A DNA stretch of 64,000 bases from positions 4,018,923-4,082,922 of the forward strand of contig NZ_OY781918.1 in assembly GCF_963677195.1 (NCBI RefSeq). Direction: 5' to 3'. A model generated the notes under the pieces. That model was not told the DNA's origin. It ran no database searches and was given only the letters and a program-made list of their open reading frames with translations. The stretch is from an uncultured Marinifilum sp. Its GTDB lineage: Bacteria > Bacteroidota > Bacteroidia > Bacteroidales > Marinifilaceae. Shown one piece after another: positions 26,470-35,567 of the stretch (position 1 is the stretch's first letter; each line of letters starts with the position of its first letter). A program made the position numbers and the translations under genes.

Positions 26470-28083
26470 TTACTCGGACAGTAATTCTTTATCGTATAAC
26501 TTCTTATTTTTAAGCACTTCAATGGCTTTTTTCATAAAATCGTTTTCCTTATTTACAATTTTATAATATTCCGAACTATCCCACAAATCGCGGGCTAACA
26601 ATGCTTTTACATGAAGTTTTATATCATCAACAACTGCATTATATTCATCTTCTGTTTTTTCAATTCCTTCTTTCTCTCCCAAAGCAACTATTTCCAACAT
26701 CATTTCATCATTCACTTCAAAATTCTTCTCATAGTCTTCAAAGTTAGGATATTCTTTTTTCAGATTATCTAAATTTTTATCCATATAATTAATTACATAA
26801 GGATAAATTACATTTTTTCTATTTAGAAGGTTAAAATATTTATAGTTAGCTGTTGTGTCAATTGGAATAAAAATATCGGGCATAATACCTCCGCCACCGT
26901 AAACAACTCTTTTGTTCATTAAAGTTTTGTATTTTAACGAATCGGCAAATTGAATACTATCTGCACTAATCATTTCTCCCGATTGATAGCGCTTAATAAT
27001 ATCCAAATGATAATCTTCCAAGCCATTTTCATAAGGTTTTTGAATGCATCTTCCGGTTGGTGTATAATAATGGGCTGTAGTTAAACGAATCATCGACCCA
27101 TCGGAAAGAGGAAATTGTCGCTGAACCAATCCTTTTCCAAAAGTACGGCGTCCAATAATAACACCTCTGTCCCAATCTTGTATTGCTCCAGATACAATTT
27201 CGGATGCTGATGCAGAACCTTCATCCAATAGAACAACAATATTTCCCTCTTTAAAATTCCCATTCTCTGTCGAGATATTCTCTCTTCTGGAAGTCGTTAA
27301 TCCTTTTGTATATACAATTAACTTATCAGCATCAAGAAATTGATCTACAATCTCTATAGCTGCAGTCATAAATCCACCTCCATTTCCTCGAAGATCTAAA
27401 ACCAAATCCTTCATTTTATCAGCTTTAAGCTTTAGTAAAGCTTGTAAAAATTCATCGGCTGTAGTTAATGCAAATCTATTTAATTTTATATAGCCCACAT
27501 CTTTATTTAACATGTAAGCTGCATCTAAACTATGGATAGGAATTTTATCTCTGGTAATAACAAACTCTATTAATTCTGGCTCATTTTTACGTTTTACCTC
27601 TATGCTTACAATAGATCCTTTTTCTCCTCTTAAGCGTTTATGAACATCTGTATTTTTCATTCCTATGGAGGCAACATTCTCATTATCAATTTTAATAATT
27701 CTATCGCCTGCACGAACGCCTACTTTCTCTGATGGTCCGCCCGGTATAGTTGCAACAACCATTAAAGTATCTCTAAGGATATTAAACTGTACTCCAATTC
27801 CACTAAAACTTCCTTGCAAAGGTTCGTTCATTTCCTTAATTTCATCTTTACTGATGTATATAGAATGAGGATCGAGTTCGGCAAGAACCTTAACAATAGC
27901 ATCTTCAGTTAGCTTTTCAACATTAACCGTATCTACGTAAAATGCATCGATTAAGGCCAGTAAATTTTGATATTTTACTGCCTGATGTTTTACCGACTGA
28001 GCATTTACCATCCCACTAAAAACGAAGACCATGAAAAAGCAAATTGCCATTCCATTCCTCAAAAACTTTTTCAAACTACTCAT
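26470..28083 (-). CDS. S41 family C-terminal processing protease
   Basis: 537 residues. It has an N-terminal signal peptide or anchor (GMAICFFMVFVFSGMVNAQS). A PDZ domain lies at about 90-170 (GSFSGIGVQFNI, GVRAGDRIIKIDNENV), then the S41 protease core with catalytic Ser in EGSASASEIVSGA and Lys in FGKGLVQRQF. A C-terminal helical region of about 130 residues follows. Ctp/tail-specific proteases act in the periplasm, trimming or degrading proteins from the C-terminus. Single gene, with a strong terminator behind it. Confidence 0.92.
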   Translation of the reverse strand: MSSLKKFLRNGMAICFFMVFVFSGMVNAQSVKHQAVKYQNLLALIDAFYVDTVNVEKLTEDAIVKVLAELDPHSIYISKDEIKEMNEPLQGSFSGIGVQFNILRDTLMVVATIPGGPSEKVGVRAGDRIIKIDNENVASIGMKNTDVHKRLRGEKGSIVSIEVKRKNEPELIEFVITRDKIPIHSLDAAYMLNKDVGYIKLNRFALTTADEFLQALLKLKADKMKDLVLDLRGNGGGFMTAAIEIVDQFLDADKLIVYTKGLTTSRRENISTENGNFKEGNIVVLLDEGSASASEIVSGAIQDWDRGVIIGRRTFGKGLVQRQFPLSDGSMIRLTTAHYYTPTGRCIQKPYENGLEDYHLDIIKRYQSGEMISADSIQFADSLKYKTLMNKRVVYGGGGIMPDIFIPIDTTANYKYFNLLNRKNVIYPYVINYMDKNLDNLKKEYPNFEDYEKNFEVNDEMMLEIVALGEKEGIEKTEDEYNAVVDDIKLHVKALLARDLWDSSEYYKIVNKENDFMKKAIEVLKNKKLYDKELLSE

Positions 28084-28188
28084 ATAAATTATGCTTTTTA
28101 ATAAATTTTACGCAAATTGATTATATTTTACAGAATTTTACGAAAGATACAATCTTTTTAAGAATTACGGGCATTCAATATAGCAAAT

Positions 28189-28929
28189 ATGAAACATAAA
28201 GCCAATCTATTATTACTAGGATTTACAAATTATTCGGATTTTGATTTTTTAAATAAAACCTCTATTACCAAAGCTAATTCCATGTCGGAAGCTATTGAAT
28301 TACTTACAGCTAATAATTTTAATCTTATTATTTCTAAATATGAACTTTGCGATGCCAATGCTATTGACTTAAGTAAATCATTAAAATCTCTTAAAAATTA
28401 TTACAAGGGAGATTCTAAAAAGAAATTTAAATTATTAATTCTTACATCTTCGTCTGAACAAGAGGCAATGTGTAAGCAGAATAATATTTTATATTATCCC
28501 GAAAATATGAATCTTAGATCCTTAATTGTTCGCTTAATCGATTTGCCTGTTGAACCACAAAAGGAAAACAAAAATCTTGCCATTATAGATTTTAAGGAAT
28601 TATTTATTCGGGTAGATAATAATCGGGAATTTATAAAAGAAGTGATTGAAAAATTCTTTGAAATTAAAGAATCAAGAATATCAGATATAAAAACACCTCT
28701 TGTAAAGTCAGATTTTAAGAAAGCTAAAGATGCTGCTCATAAACTTAAAGGAGTATTGGCTAATTTTTCGATGCTTAAAGCTAGAGCTACAATAATAGAA
28801 CTAGAAAAATTAATTTTAAATGAAGAACACAAAGCTGCATTAGAAAAATTAAATGAGTTAATTCTTGAAATTGAAAAAACAGTAGATTTCTATCATAGAA
28901 ATGAAGATCAATTTAAAAATGTGAGATAA
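28189..28929 (+). CDS. Pseudo-receiver plus Hpt-domain protein
   Basis: 246 residues. Residues about 5-120 are shaped like a response-regulator receiver (LLLLGFTNYSDFD, NLIISKYEL, LLILTSSSE) but lack the acidic pocket and the phospho-acceptor Asp: the position after NLII is Ser49/Lys50. Residues about 130-240 are an Hpt four-helix domain with the phosphorylatable His184 in AAHKLKGVL. Hpt proteins relay phosphate between hybrid kinases and regulators. The receiver part should serve only docking or dimerisation. No kinase lies next to it, so the partner is elsewhere. Confidence 0.8.
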   Translation: MKHKANLLLLGFTNYSDFDFLNKTSITKANSMSEAIELLTANNFNLIISKYELCDANAIDLSKSLKSLKNYYKGDSKKKFKLLILTSSSEQEAMCKQNNILYYPENMNLRSLIVRLIDLPVEPQKENKNLAIIDFKELFIRVDNNREFIKEVIEKFFEIKESRISDIKTPLVKSDFKKAKDAAHKLKGVLANFSMLKARATIIELEKLILNEEHKAALEKLNELILEIEKTVDFYHRNEDQFKNVR

Positions 28930-28956
28930 AAAAAGCAGCACTTAAAGTACTGCTTT
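28925..28956. terminator. Bidirectional terminator between the Hpt and guaA genes
   Basis: AAGCAGCACTT and AAGTACTGCTT pair with one wobble. A-run and T-rich ends flank the stem. Confidence 0.7.
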
Positions 28957-28972
28957 CCAAAGTATTTATTCT

Positions 28973-30505
28973 TTACTCCCACTCAATAGTTGCTGGTGGT
29001 TTTGAACTAATATCGTAAACAACGCGGTTAACCCCTTTTACATTGTTGATAATTTTATTAGAAATTTTAGCTAAAAACTCGTACGGTAAATGCGACCAGT
29101 CTGCAGTCATTCCATCGGTAGAACTAACCGCACGCAATGCAACAACACTTTCGTAGGTACGCTCATCACCCATTACTCCAACCGATTGTACTGGTAATAA
29201 CATAACACCTGCTTGCCAAACCTCATCATATAAACCATCTTCTATCAGTCCTGAAATAAAAATATGATCAACTTCCTGAAGAATTTGAACTTTCTCGGCA
29301 GTTATGTCTCCTAAAATACGAATTCCTAAACCTGGTCCTGGGAAAGGATGACGACTAATAAATTTATCTTCTAATCCCATGCTTCGTCCAACTCTACGAA
29401 CCTCATCTTTAAAAAGTAATTTTAAAGGTTCAACAACTTTAAGTTTCATATAGTCTGGCAATCCTCCAACATTATGATGAGACTTAATAGTTTGAGATGG
29501 TCCACCTGTAACTGAAACAGATTCAATAACATCAGGATAAATAGTTCCTTGTCCTAACCATTTAGCATTTTCGATTTTATGAGATTCTTCGTCGAAAACC
29601 TCAACGAAGGCATTTCCAATGATCTTACGCTTTGCTTCAGGCTCGGTTACTCCAGCTAAAGCTGAAATAAATTTCTCTCCAGCATCAACACCGGTAACAT
29701 TTAGTCCAAGAGTTTCATATTTTTTTAAAACATCTGAAAACTCATTTTTTCGTAATAATCCATTATCAACGAAAATACAATGCAAATTTTTACCAATTGC
29801 TTTGTGCAATAACATAGCCGCAACAGTAGAATCTACACCTCCCGATAATCCCAAAATTACTCTATCGTCTCCAAGTTGTGCTTTTAATTCGGCAACAGTT
29901 GTTTCAACAAAAGCATCGGGAGTCCAATCTTGTGAACATCCACAAATTCCAACTATAAAATTACCTAACAAAACAATACCTTCTGTGCTATGATAAACTT
30001 CAGGATGAAATTGAATTCCATAAGTTGATTCTCCTTCTATAGCAAATGCAGCATTCTCAACATCTCCAGTACTTGCTATTACTTTATAATTAGATGGCAT
30101 TTTTTCGATGGTATCCCCATGCGACATCCACACCTGAGAATTGATACTAACACCTTTCAGTAAGTCATTGTTATTATCAACAGCAGAAAGATTTGCTCGA
30201 CCGTACTCTCGCTTGTTTGAAGCCATTACTTCACCACCAAAACAATGTGCTAAATGTTGTGCTCCATAACAAACTCCTAAAAGAGGTAGTTTCCCTTTTA
30301 TTTCCGATAAATTTGGAATTGGAGCTTTTTCGTCGCGAACAGAAAAAGGACTACCAGAAAGAATTACTCCTTTAATCGACTCATCGATTTGAGGAGGTTT
30401 ATTATATGGGTGAATTTCACAATACACATTTAATTCACGTACACGCCTTGCGATTAACTGAGTGTATTGTGAGCCAAAATCTAAAATCAGAATTTTTTCC
30501 TGCAT
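28973..30505 (-). CDS. guaA: GMP synthase (glutamine-hydrolysing)
   Basis: 510 residues, full length. It converts XMP, ATP and glutamine to GMP, the last step of guanine nucleotide synthesis. The class I amidotransferase domain (about 1-190) has its nucleophile Cys79 in GVCYGAQH and the His/Glu pair in IQFHPEV. The ATP-pyrophosphatase domain has the P-loop LSGGVDSTVAA (near 218). The C-terminal dimerisation part ends KPPATIEWE, the normal end. A leader of about 140 nt precedes it, with a 15-nt element shared with guaB. Confidence 0.97.
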   Translation of the reverse strand: MQEKILILDFGSQYTQLIARRVRELNVYCEIHPYNKPPQIDESIKGVILSGSPFSVRDEKAPIPNLSEIKGKLPLLGVCYGAQHLAHCFGGEVMASNKREYGRANLSAVDNNNDLLKGVSINSQVWMSHGDTIEKMPSNYKVIASTGDVENAAFAIEGESTYGIQFHPEVYHSTEGIVLLGNFIVGICGCSQDWTPDAFVETTVAELKAQLGDDRVILGLSGGVDSTVAAMLLHKAIGKNLHCIFVDNGLLRKNEFSDVLKKYETLGLNVTGVDAGEKFISALAGVTEPEAKRKIIGNAFVEVFDEESHKIENAKWLGQGTIYPDVIESVSVTGGPSQTIKSHHNVGGLPDYMKLKVVEPLKLLFKDEVRRVGRSMGLEDKFISRHPFPGPGLGIRILGDITAEKVQILQEVDHIFISGLIEDGLYDEVWQAGVMLLPVQSVGVMGDERTYESVVALRAVSSTDGMTADWSHLPYEFLAKISNKIINNVKGVNRVVYDISSKPPATIEWE

Positions 30506-30520
30506 AAAATCTATAATTGA

Positions 30521-30535
30521 GGTTGTTCAGTAATT
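30521..30535 (-). promoter_or_regulatory. Leader element shared by guaA and guaB
   Basis: On the minus strand AATTACTGAACAACC, 15 bases before the guaA ATG. The identical 15-mer ends immediately at the guaB ATG (54620-54634). Role unknown; identity in two GMP-pathway leaders suggests common control. Confidence 0.55.
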
Positions 30536-30652
30536 CGTTTTTTAAAAACTCTATCTTCTTAAAACATTGCTGATACTCTCCTGATAATCATCCAGAAACG
30601 AATCCCAAACAATTTATCGATGAAAAAAATCAACGCAATACTATTTGGCGTA

Positions 30653-30660
30653 CAAAGATA
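30653..30660 (-). promoter_or_regulatory. Promoter -7 element for guaA
   Basis: TATCTTTG on the minus strand is a perfect TAnnTTTG match, about 148 bases before the ATG, implying a leader of around 140 nt. No well-spaced -33 TTG is apparent. Confidence 0.45.
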
Positions 30661-30741
30661 CACAAATTTGCGACTTAAAAACCTCCCAAATAAAATTTCA
30701 AAAACATTATACTGGATCTTTTAAAATAAGACAATTAAAAC

Positions 30742-30769
30742 AAAACCCCCGAGCTATACTCGAGGGTTT
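30742..30769 (-). terminator. Terminator of the C1 peptidase gene
   Basis: AAACCCCCGAG and CTCGAGGGTTT form an 11-bp stem with one mismatch around a 5-base loop. The A-rich left flank gives U residues on the minus strand. Confidence 0.7.
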
Positions 30770-30773
30770 ATAA

Positions 30774-32021
30774 TTATTTAAATTTTTTCATGAGATCTTT
30801 CACTGCATCTTTATGAATTGTGAATCCCATCATTTTTAGCTTAACGAAATCTTCATGGAAAAAATAGTAACCAAATTCTGCAGAATTTTCATCAATATTT
30901 CTCGAACCTGAACTTGAATCTTTAATTAAATACCAGTCTTTACCATCTTTATCAACATAATAGCCTACAAGGTGCATTCCGTGATCGTCGGTAGTAGAAC
31001 CATTTGAAAAACGAAACTGTCGAGCATCTTCGTTAATATACTCCGAAGGAATATCGAAAGATGGTACCATAGCACAATTTGTTGTTCTTAAGAATCCTGC
31101 CTCAGAAACATCACCTCCAATACTCATTGTATAGCCATTTCGAATCGCTTTTTTTATGGCTTTCATATAATCATCTAAAGGAATATTATAGTACTCTTTT
31201 GAGTGCCACCAGTTATCTGGCACTTTATATTCTACTTGCTGCCAGTATGGTTCCTGCTTGTAAGAAAGAATTTCTACATAATCATCAGGATCTAATTGTA
31301 AATAATTCTTCAAATATGATTTAGGAGTATACTCTTTTCCTTCTACAGTAAATTTTGTTGGAGGAACTCCCATATAATGATTCATAATAGCTTTAATAGT
31401 AGACAAAGCCTCCTCTTCATTCCAGGCATTACTTTGTTTTAGTCCGTTTAAATAAGCCATCATTTCATCATACATTTTGGCATGTGTATGAAACTTACGA
31501 CCATTTAATAATCCTGTATATTCACTTTGAGGACAAGCGCCATATAACTTCCACATTCTTGCAACAGAGTTTCCTTCCGCACCTTCTTCAAAATGAGAAT
31601 TCCCTCTCTCTTTAATAAATCTACGCGCTTTCTCTACATACTCCCAATAAACTGTATATAATTCAGAAATATCTACTTTTTTCTTACTTAATCGATACAC
31701 TTCCGACTCGTAAAACGATGTAGTAGAAAAACACCAGCACGTACCTGTATTTCCTTGCGAAATTGTTGGTTCGGCCCATTGTGTATTATCTTTATACAAT
31801 GAAATTTTATTGGGAAGATCATAAGAACTTTGATCCATAAAAAATCTTTTATCTACATCTTTCTTCTCCAATTTTTCATCTACCATACGAATATCTTTCA
31901 AAATTGAATTTTGATAGTATCCGGGTTCATATTCTTTAAATTTAGATTTATCTTGCTTTTGTTGTGCAATAGAAGAACCTGCAATCGCACCAGCAATTAA
32001 CATTAAAACTATTTTTTTCAT
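30774..32021 (-). CDS. C1 family (bleomycin hydrolase/aminopeptidase C-like) cysteine peptidase
   Basis: 415 residues with a signal peptide (IVLMLIAGAIAGSSIAQ), so exported, unlike cytosolic PepC. The catalytic Cys95 lies in SQGNTGTCWCFST with oxyanion Gln89. The His is in DDHGMHLVGY. The third position, usually Asn in NSWG, reads Asp in LIKDSSSG, an oddity for papain-type enzymes. The middle insert of about 150 residues is typical of bleomycin hydrolases. Probably a periplasmic or secreted aminopeptidase. Monocistronic. Confidence 0.85.
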   Translation of the reverse strand: MKKIVLMLIAGAIAGSSIAQQKQDKSKFKEYEPGYYQNSILKDIRMVDEKLEKKDVDKRFFMDQSSYDLPNKISLYKDNTQWAEPTISQGNTGTCWCFSTTSFYESEVYRLSKKKVDISELYTVYWEYVEKARRFIKERGNSHFEEGAEGNSVARMWKLYGACPQSEYTGLLNGRKFHTHAKMYDEMMAYLNGLKQSNAWNEEEALSTIKAIMNHYMGVPPTKFTVEGKEYTPKSYLKNYLQLDPDDYVEILSYKQEPYWQQVEYKVPDNWWHSKEYYNIPLDDYMKAIKKAIRNGYTMSIGGDVSEAGFLRTTNCAMVPSFDIPSEYINEDARQFRFSNGSTTDDHGMHLVGYYVDKDGKDWYLIKDSSSGSRNIDENSAEFGYYFFHEDFVKLKMMGFTIHKDAVKDLMKKFK

Positions 32022-32089
32022 GTTTATTTTGTTTAAATAAGATGTTATGAATTGCTAAAGTATAAAAAAACTTGATTGCTTATTCAAAA

Positions 32090-33016
32090 TTAGCGATCAA
32101 GTTCTATTGAAAATTTCTTTCCATCTTCGGCTAAATCGGTATTTGGGAATACACCTTTAGCCTCTTTCAAATGATCATCCAATCGTTTAAATCGAGTAGA
32201 AAAATGACCTATGATCAATCTTTTCACATTAGCTTCTTTGGCAATTTTTGCCGCTTGCTCGGCTGTTGAATGACTTGTTGCTCGTGCTAACTTAATATCT
32301 GCTTTTAAAAACGTAGCTTCGTGATAAAGCAAATTTACATTCTGAATAATTGGAAGTATCTTTTTATAGGGAGCCGTATCGGTACAAAATGCATACGATC
32401 TTGCAGCGGGTGGATCTTTAGTAAACCTTTTATTTGGAACTACCACCCCTTCTTCTGTAGTAAAATCTTCTCCTTCTTTTAATGCTTTCCTGTTTTTAAT
32501 TGGAACATTATATGCTGCTAACATATCGGCAATTAGTGTACGCGGACGCTGTTTTTCCTTAAATAAAAACCCTGCACATGGCATTGCTCCATGTTTTAAT
32601 GGAAAAGATTGAATTGTTAACTTGTCGTCCTCAAACAATGTTTGAGTCTCTGTTCCAAAAATAGTATGGAATATAATCTTATACTCCTTTTTTGTTTCGA
32701 GAATATCTAACTGAAAATTAATTAGTTTCCTTAGCTTACTATGTCCATAAATATGTAAGTCCGATTTTCTTCCTAATAAAGCATAAGAAGAAAGCAAACC
32801 AATTAAACCAAAAATATGATCTCCATGAATATGAGAGATAAAAATATGATTAATACGAGCTGCAGGAACTTTAAAACGCTTCATCTGAATTTGCGTACCC
32901 TCACCGCAGTCGATTAAAAAAAACCGCTCAAGTACATTGAGCACCTGAGCGGTTGGAAATCTTTTGGTGGTTGGCAATGCAGAGTTGCTACCTAAAATTG
33001 TTACTTCAAACTTCAC
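32090..33016 (-). CDS. rnz: Ribonuclease Z (tRNA 3' processing)
   Basis: 308 residues, the short tRNase Z form. The metallo-beta-lactamase motif is SHIHGDHIFG (His62, His64, Asp66, His67), with further metal ligands in FCTDTAP, LYHEATF and GHFSTR. The exosite region around residue 150-200 is present. It cuts tRNA precursors after the discriminator base, needed when CCA is not encoded, as in one tRNA-Asp copy at 49018. Lies 3 bp behind the STAS gene, which follows rpsA by 17 bp, forming one unit. Confidence 0.93.
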   Translation of the reverse strand: MKFEVTILGSNSALPTTKRFPTAQVLNVLERFFLIDCGEGTQIQMKRFKVPAARINHIFISHIHGDHIFGLIGLLSSYALLGRKSDLHIYGHSKLRKLINFQLDILETKKEYKIIFHTIFGTETQTLFEDDKLTIQSFPLKHGAMPCAGFLFKEKQRPRTLIADMLAAYNVPIKNRKALKEGEDFTTEEGVVVPNKRFTKDPPAARSYAFCTDTAPYKKILPIIQNVNLLYHEATFLKADIKLARATSHSTAEQAAKIAKEANVKRLIIGHFSTRFKRLDDHLKEAKGVFPNTDLAEDGKKFSIELDR

Positions 33017-33019
33017 GAA

Positions 33020-33379
33020 TTACTTATTTAATTCAATTTGAGCTTTCATAGTAGAAACTGCTTCGTCCATATTGTAAGCAATATTTAAAACAGAATCTAA
33101 CTGTGAAATAGATACCAATCTTTCAACAGCAGGCTGCAAACCGTAAAGAACAAATGTTCCATTGGCATTTTTGCACAACCTATTGGCTACAAGAATTGCA
33201 CTAAGACCAGAAGAATCACAGTATGTGCAGGGAGTTAAATCTAAAAGAATATTTCTCTCGCCATTACCTGAAATTAAAACCAATTCTGATTTTAATGCAG
33301 GAGCAATATGAGTATCCAATTTATCTTTCAACACCTGAACTAGAGTGTATCCATCTTTCTTATCAATCTTGAAGTCCAT
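33020..33379 (-). CDS. STAS-domain anti-anti-sigma-factor-like protein
   Basis: 119 residues, a single STAS domain of the SpoIIAA/RsbV kind. The phosphorylation site region is CTYCDSSGLSAI, with Ser57 the likely phosphate acceptor. Such proteins bind an HATPase-type kinase/anti-factor in unphosphorylated form and release it when phosphorylated. Placed between rpsA and rnz with gaps of 17 and 3 bp, an arrangement that ties it to translation genes. Candidate partners in the window are the receiver-PP2C phosphatase at 43495 and possibly the SiaB kinase, but no direct link is shown. Confidence 0.85.
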   Translation of the reverse strand: MDFKIDKKDGYTLVQVLKDKLDTHIAPALKSELVLISGNGERNILLDLTPCTYCDSSGLSAILVANRLCKNANGTFVLYGLQPAVERLVSISQLDSVLNIAYNMDEAVSTMKAQIELNK

Positions 33380-33396
33380 AATTACCTTATTTTAAA

Positions 33397-35202
33397 TTAT
33401 TTTTCGCTGTCTTTACCGCTTTCCATTTGCGATTTTAAAGCGGCTAATTCTGATATATCACCTAAGGTAGTCTTTTCTAATGAATCTTTCACTTTTTTAA
33501 CACCTTTTTTAGTTGATTTAGCAGCTTCTTTTTTCTTAGCAGTATCTTCAGCTTTCTTCACATCCTCGAAAGTTCTTGAGTGTGAAAGGATAATTCTCTT
33601 AGCAGCTTTTGAGAATTCAATTACCTTAAATGATAATTTTTCATCTACTTTAGCTTGAGCTCCATCTTCTTTCACTAAGTGACGTGGAGTTGCAAATCCT
33701 TCAACACCGTAAGGAAGAGCAATAACAGCACCTTTTTCGAAAACTTCTACGATAGTTCCTTCGTGAACTGAATCAGTTGTAAAGATAGTTTCGAACACAT
33801 CCCATGGATTCTCTTCCAATTGTTTGTGACCTAAACTTAATCTTCTGTTGTCTTTATCAATTTCAAGAACTTTAACTTCAATTTCAGCACCAATAGTAGT
33901 GAATTCTGCTGGATGCTTCACTTTCTTAGTCCAAGATAAATCTGAAATATGAATTAAACCATCAACACCTTCTTCGATTTCAACAAAAACACCAAAATTA
34001 GTGAAGTTGCGAACCTTAGCCGTGTGCTTAGAGTTAACAGCATACTTAGACTCAATACCTTCCCAAGGATCTGTTTTCAATTGCTTGATACCAAGAGACA
34101 TTTTTCTCTCTTCGCGATCCAATGTTAAAATTTGAGCTTCAACTTCATCTCCAACTTTCATGAAATCTTGTGCTGATCTCAAGTGCTGAGACCAAGACAT
34201 TTCAGAAACGTGAATTAAACCTTCAACTCCAGTAGCGATTTCAACGAATGCACCATAGTCGGCCATTACTACAACTCTACCTTTAACGTTATCTCCAACT
34301 TTCATTTCTGCATCAAGAGCATCCCATGGATGTGGAGTAAGTTGTTTAAGACCTAAAGCGATACGTTTTTTGTCATCATCAAAATCAAGGATAACAACGT
34401 TCAGTTTTTGATCTAGTTCTACAATCTCGCTTGGGTGAGATACTCTACCCCATGAAAGATCAGTAATGTGAATCAAACCATCAACACCACCTAAGTCGAT
34501 AAACACACCGTAAGAAGTGATGTTTTTAACAGTTCCTTCAAGAACCTGACCTTTTTCAAGCTTAGCGATAATTTCTTTCTTTTGTTGTTCAAGCTCTGCT
34601 TCGATAAGAGCTTTGTGAGAAACAACAACATTTTTGAATTCGTGGTTAATTTTAACAACCTTGAATTCCATAGTTTTTCCTACGTAAACATCGTAGTCAC
34701 GAATAGGCTTAACATCAATTTGAGATCCTGGCAAGAAAGCCTCGATTCCAAATACGTCAACGATCATACCACCTTTAGTACGACATTTGATGTAACCTTT
34801 AATAATTTCGTCGTTTTCAAGTGCTGAGTTCACACGATCCCATGAACGTAATGCACGAGCTTTTTTGTGAGAAAGAACTAATTGTCCTTTTTTATCTTCT
34901 TGACTTTCAACGTAAACCTCAACAGTATCACCTACAGCTAATTCAGAATTATATCTAAATTCGTTTAAGCTTACGATACCATCAGATTTGTAACCAATAT
35001 TGATTACAACTTCTCTTTTGTTCAATGAAATAACTGTACCATCAATTACCTCTTTTTCAGCAACTGTAGATAAAGTTTTATCATACATTGCTTCTAATTC
35101 TGTTCTGTTTCCACCAGAGAAACCTTCTTCGCTGGTAAATGCATCCCAATCAAATTCTGTGTCAGCAGCAGAATTGTCTACTTTTTTGTTTTCTTCAACC
35201 AT
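33397..35202 (-). CDS. rpsA: 30S ribosomal protein S1
   Basis: 601 residues with six S1 RNA-binding repeats; repeats 3 to 5 are the clearest (YGVFIDLGGVDGLIHITDLSW and similar). Acidic N-terminus and Lys-rich C-terminal tail. S1 helps mRNA bind the small subunit, important in Bacteroidota where Shine-Dalgarno signals are weak. First gene of rpsA-STAS-rnz. The codons and composition look like a highly expressed gene. Confidence 0.96.
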   Translation of the reverse strand: MVEENKKVDNSAADTEFDWDAFTSEEGFSGGNRTELEAMYDKTLSTVAEKEVIDGTVISLNKREVVINIGYKSDGIVSLNEFRYNSELAVGDTVEVYVESQEDKKGQLVLSHKKARALRSWDRVNSALENDEIIKGYIKCRTKGGMIVDVFGIEAFLPGSQIDVKPIRDYDVYVGKTMEFKVVKINHEFKNVVVSHKALIEAELEQQKKEIIAKLEKGQVLEGTVKNITSYGVFIDLGGVDGLIHITDLSWGRVSHPSEIVELDQKLNVVILDFDDDKKRIALGLKQLTPHPWDALDAEMKVGDNVKGRVVVMADYGAFVEIATGVEGLIHVSEMSWSQHLRSAQDFMKVGDEVEAQILTLDREERKMSLGIKQLKTDPWEGIESKYAVNSKHTAKVRNFTNFGVFVEIEEGVDGLIHISDLSWTKKVKHPAEFTTIGAEIEVKVLEIDKDNRRLSLGHKQLEENPWDVFETIFTTDSVHEGTIVEVFEKGAVIALPYGVEGFATPRHLVKEDGAQAKVDEKLSFKVIEFSKAAKRIILSHSRTFEDVKKAEDTAKKKEAAKSTKKGVKKVKDSLEKTTLGDISELAALKSQMESGKDSEK

Positions 35203-35567
35203 GTGTTAAATTACTGATTTACTAATAAATTAGACATTATATATAAAATTCCGTGCAAAATTATAAATTATTCCGGAACAAGTATCAAGTTACGACTTTT
35301 TTTTCGCAAAATCCTGCAAAAAAAATCTATGCTTCATCATAAGATCATCAATTAAAATAGATTAGCCATTAAACCAGGCCTCTTCTCTTAACATTAAAAA
35401 CCATACCTCACATGAATAAACTAAACCTTAAGTATAATTTCCAGTTCATTTATCCTCTATTTAAAGCAAAAATTTACTTTTATGTAAATTTTCAAAATTT
35501 GTTTCAAATAAATTCTCGTTTACCTTTGCGCAAAATTTAAAAGGAATAGACTCTAAACAATAAAACA
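35203..35567. other. Divergent intergenic region rpsA / PhnA-like
   Basis: 365 bases. It holds the promoter of the rightward gene (35498-35528). On the minus strand TAATTTTG at 35256-35263 fits the -7 consensus and lies about 54 bases before rpsA, but with no well-spaced -33. I see no reading frame or stable hairpin in the rest. Confidence 0.5.
35498..35528 (+). promoter_or_regulatory. Bacteroidota-type promoter of the PhnA-like gene
   Basis: TTTG (35498-35501), 19 bp, TACCTTTG (35521-35528): a full match to the consensus, about 39 bases before the ATG. Confidence 0.75.
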
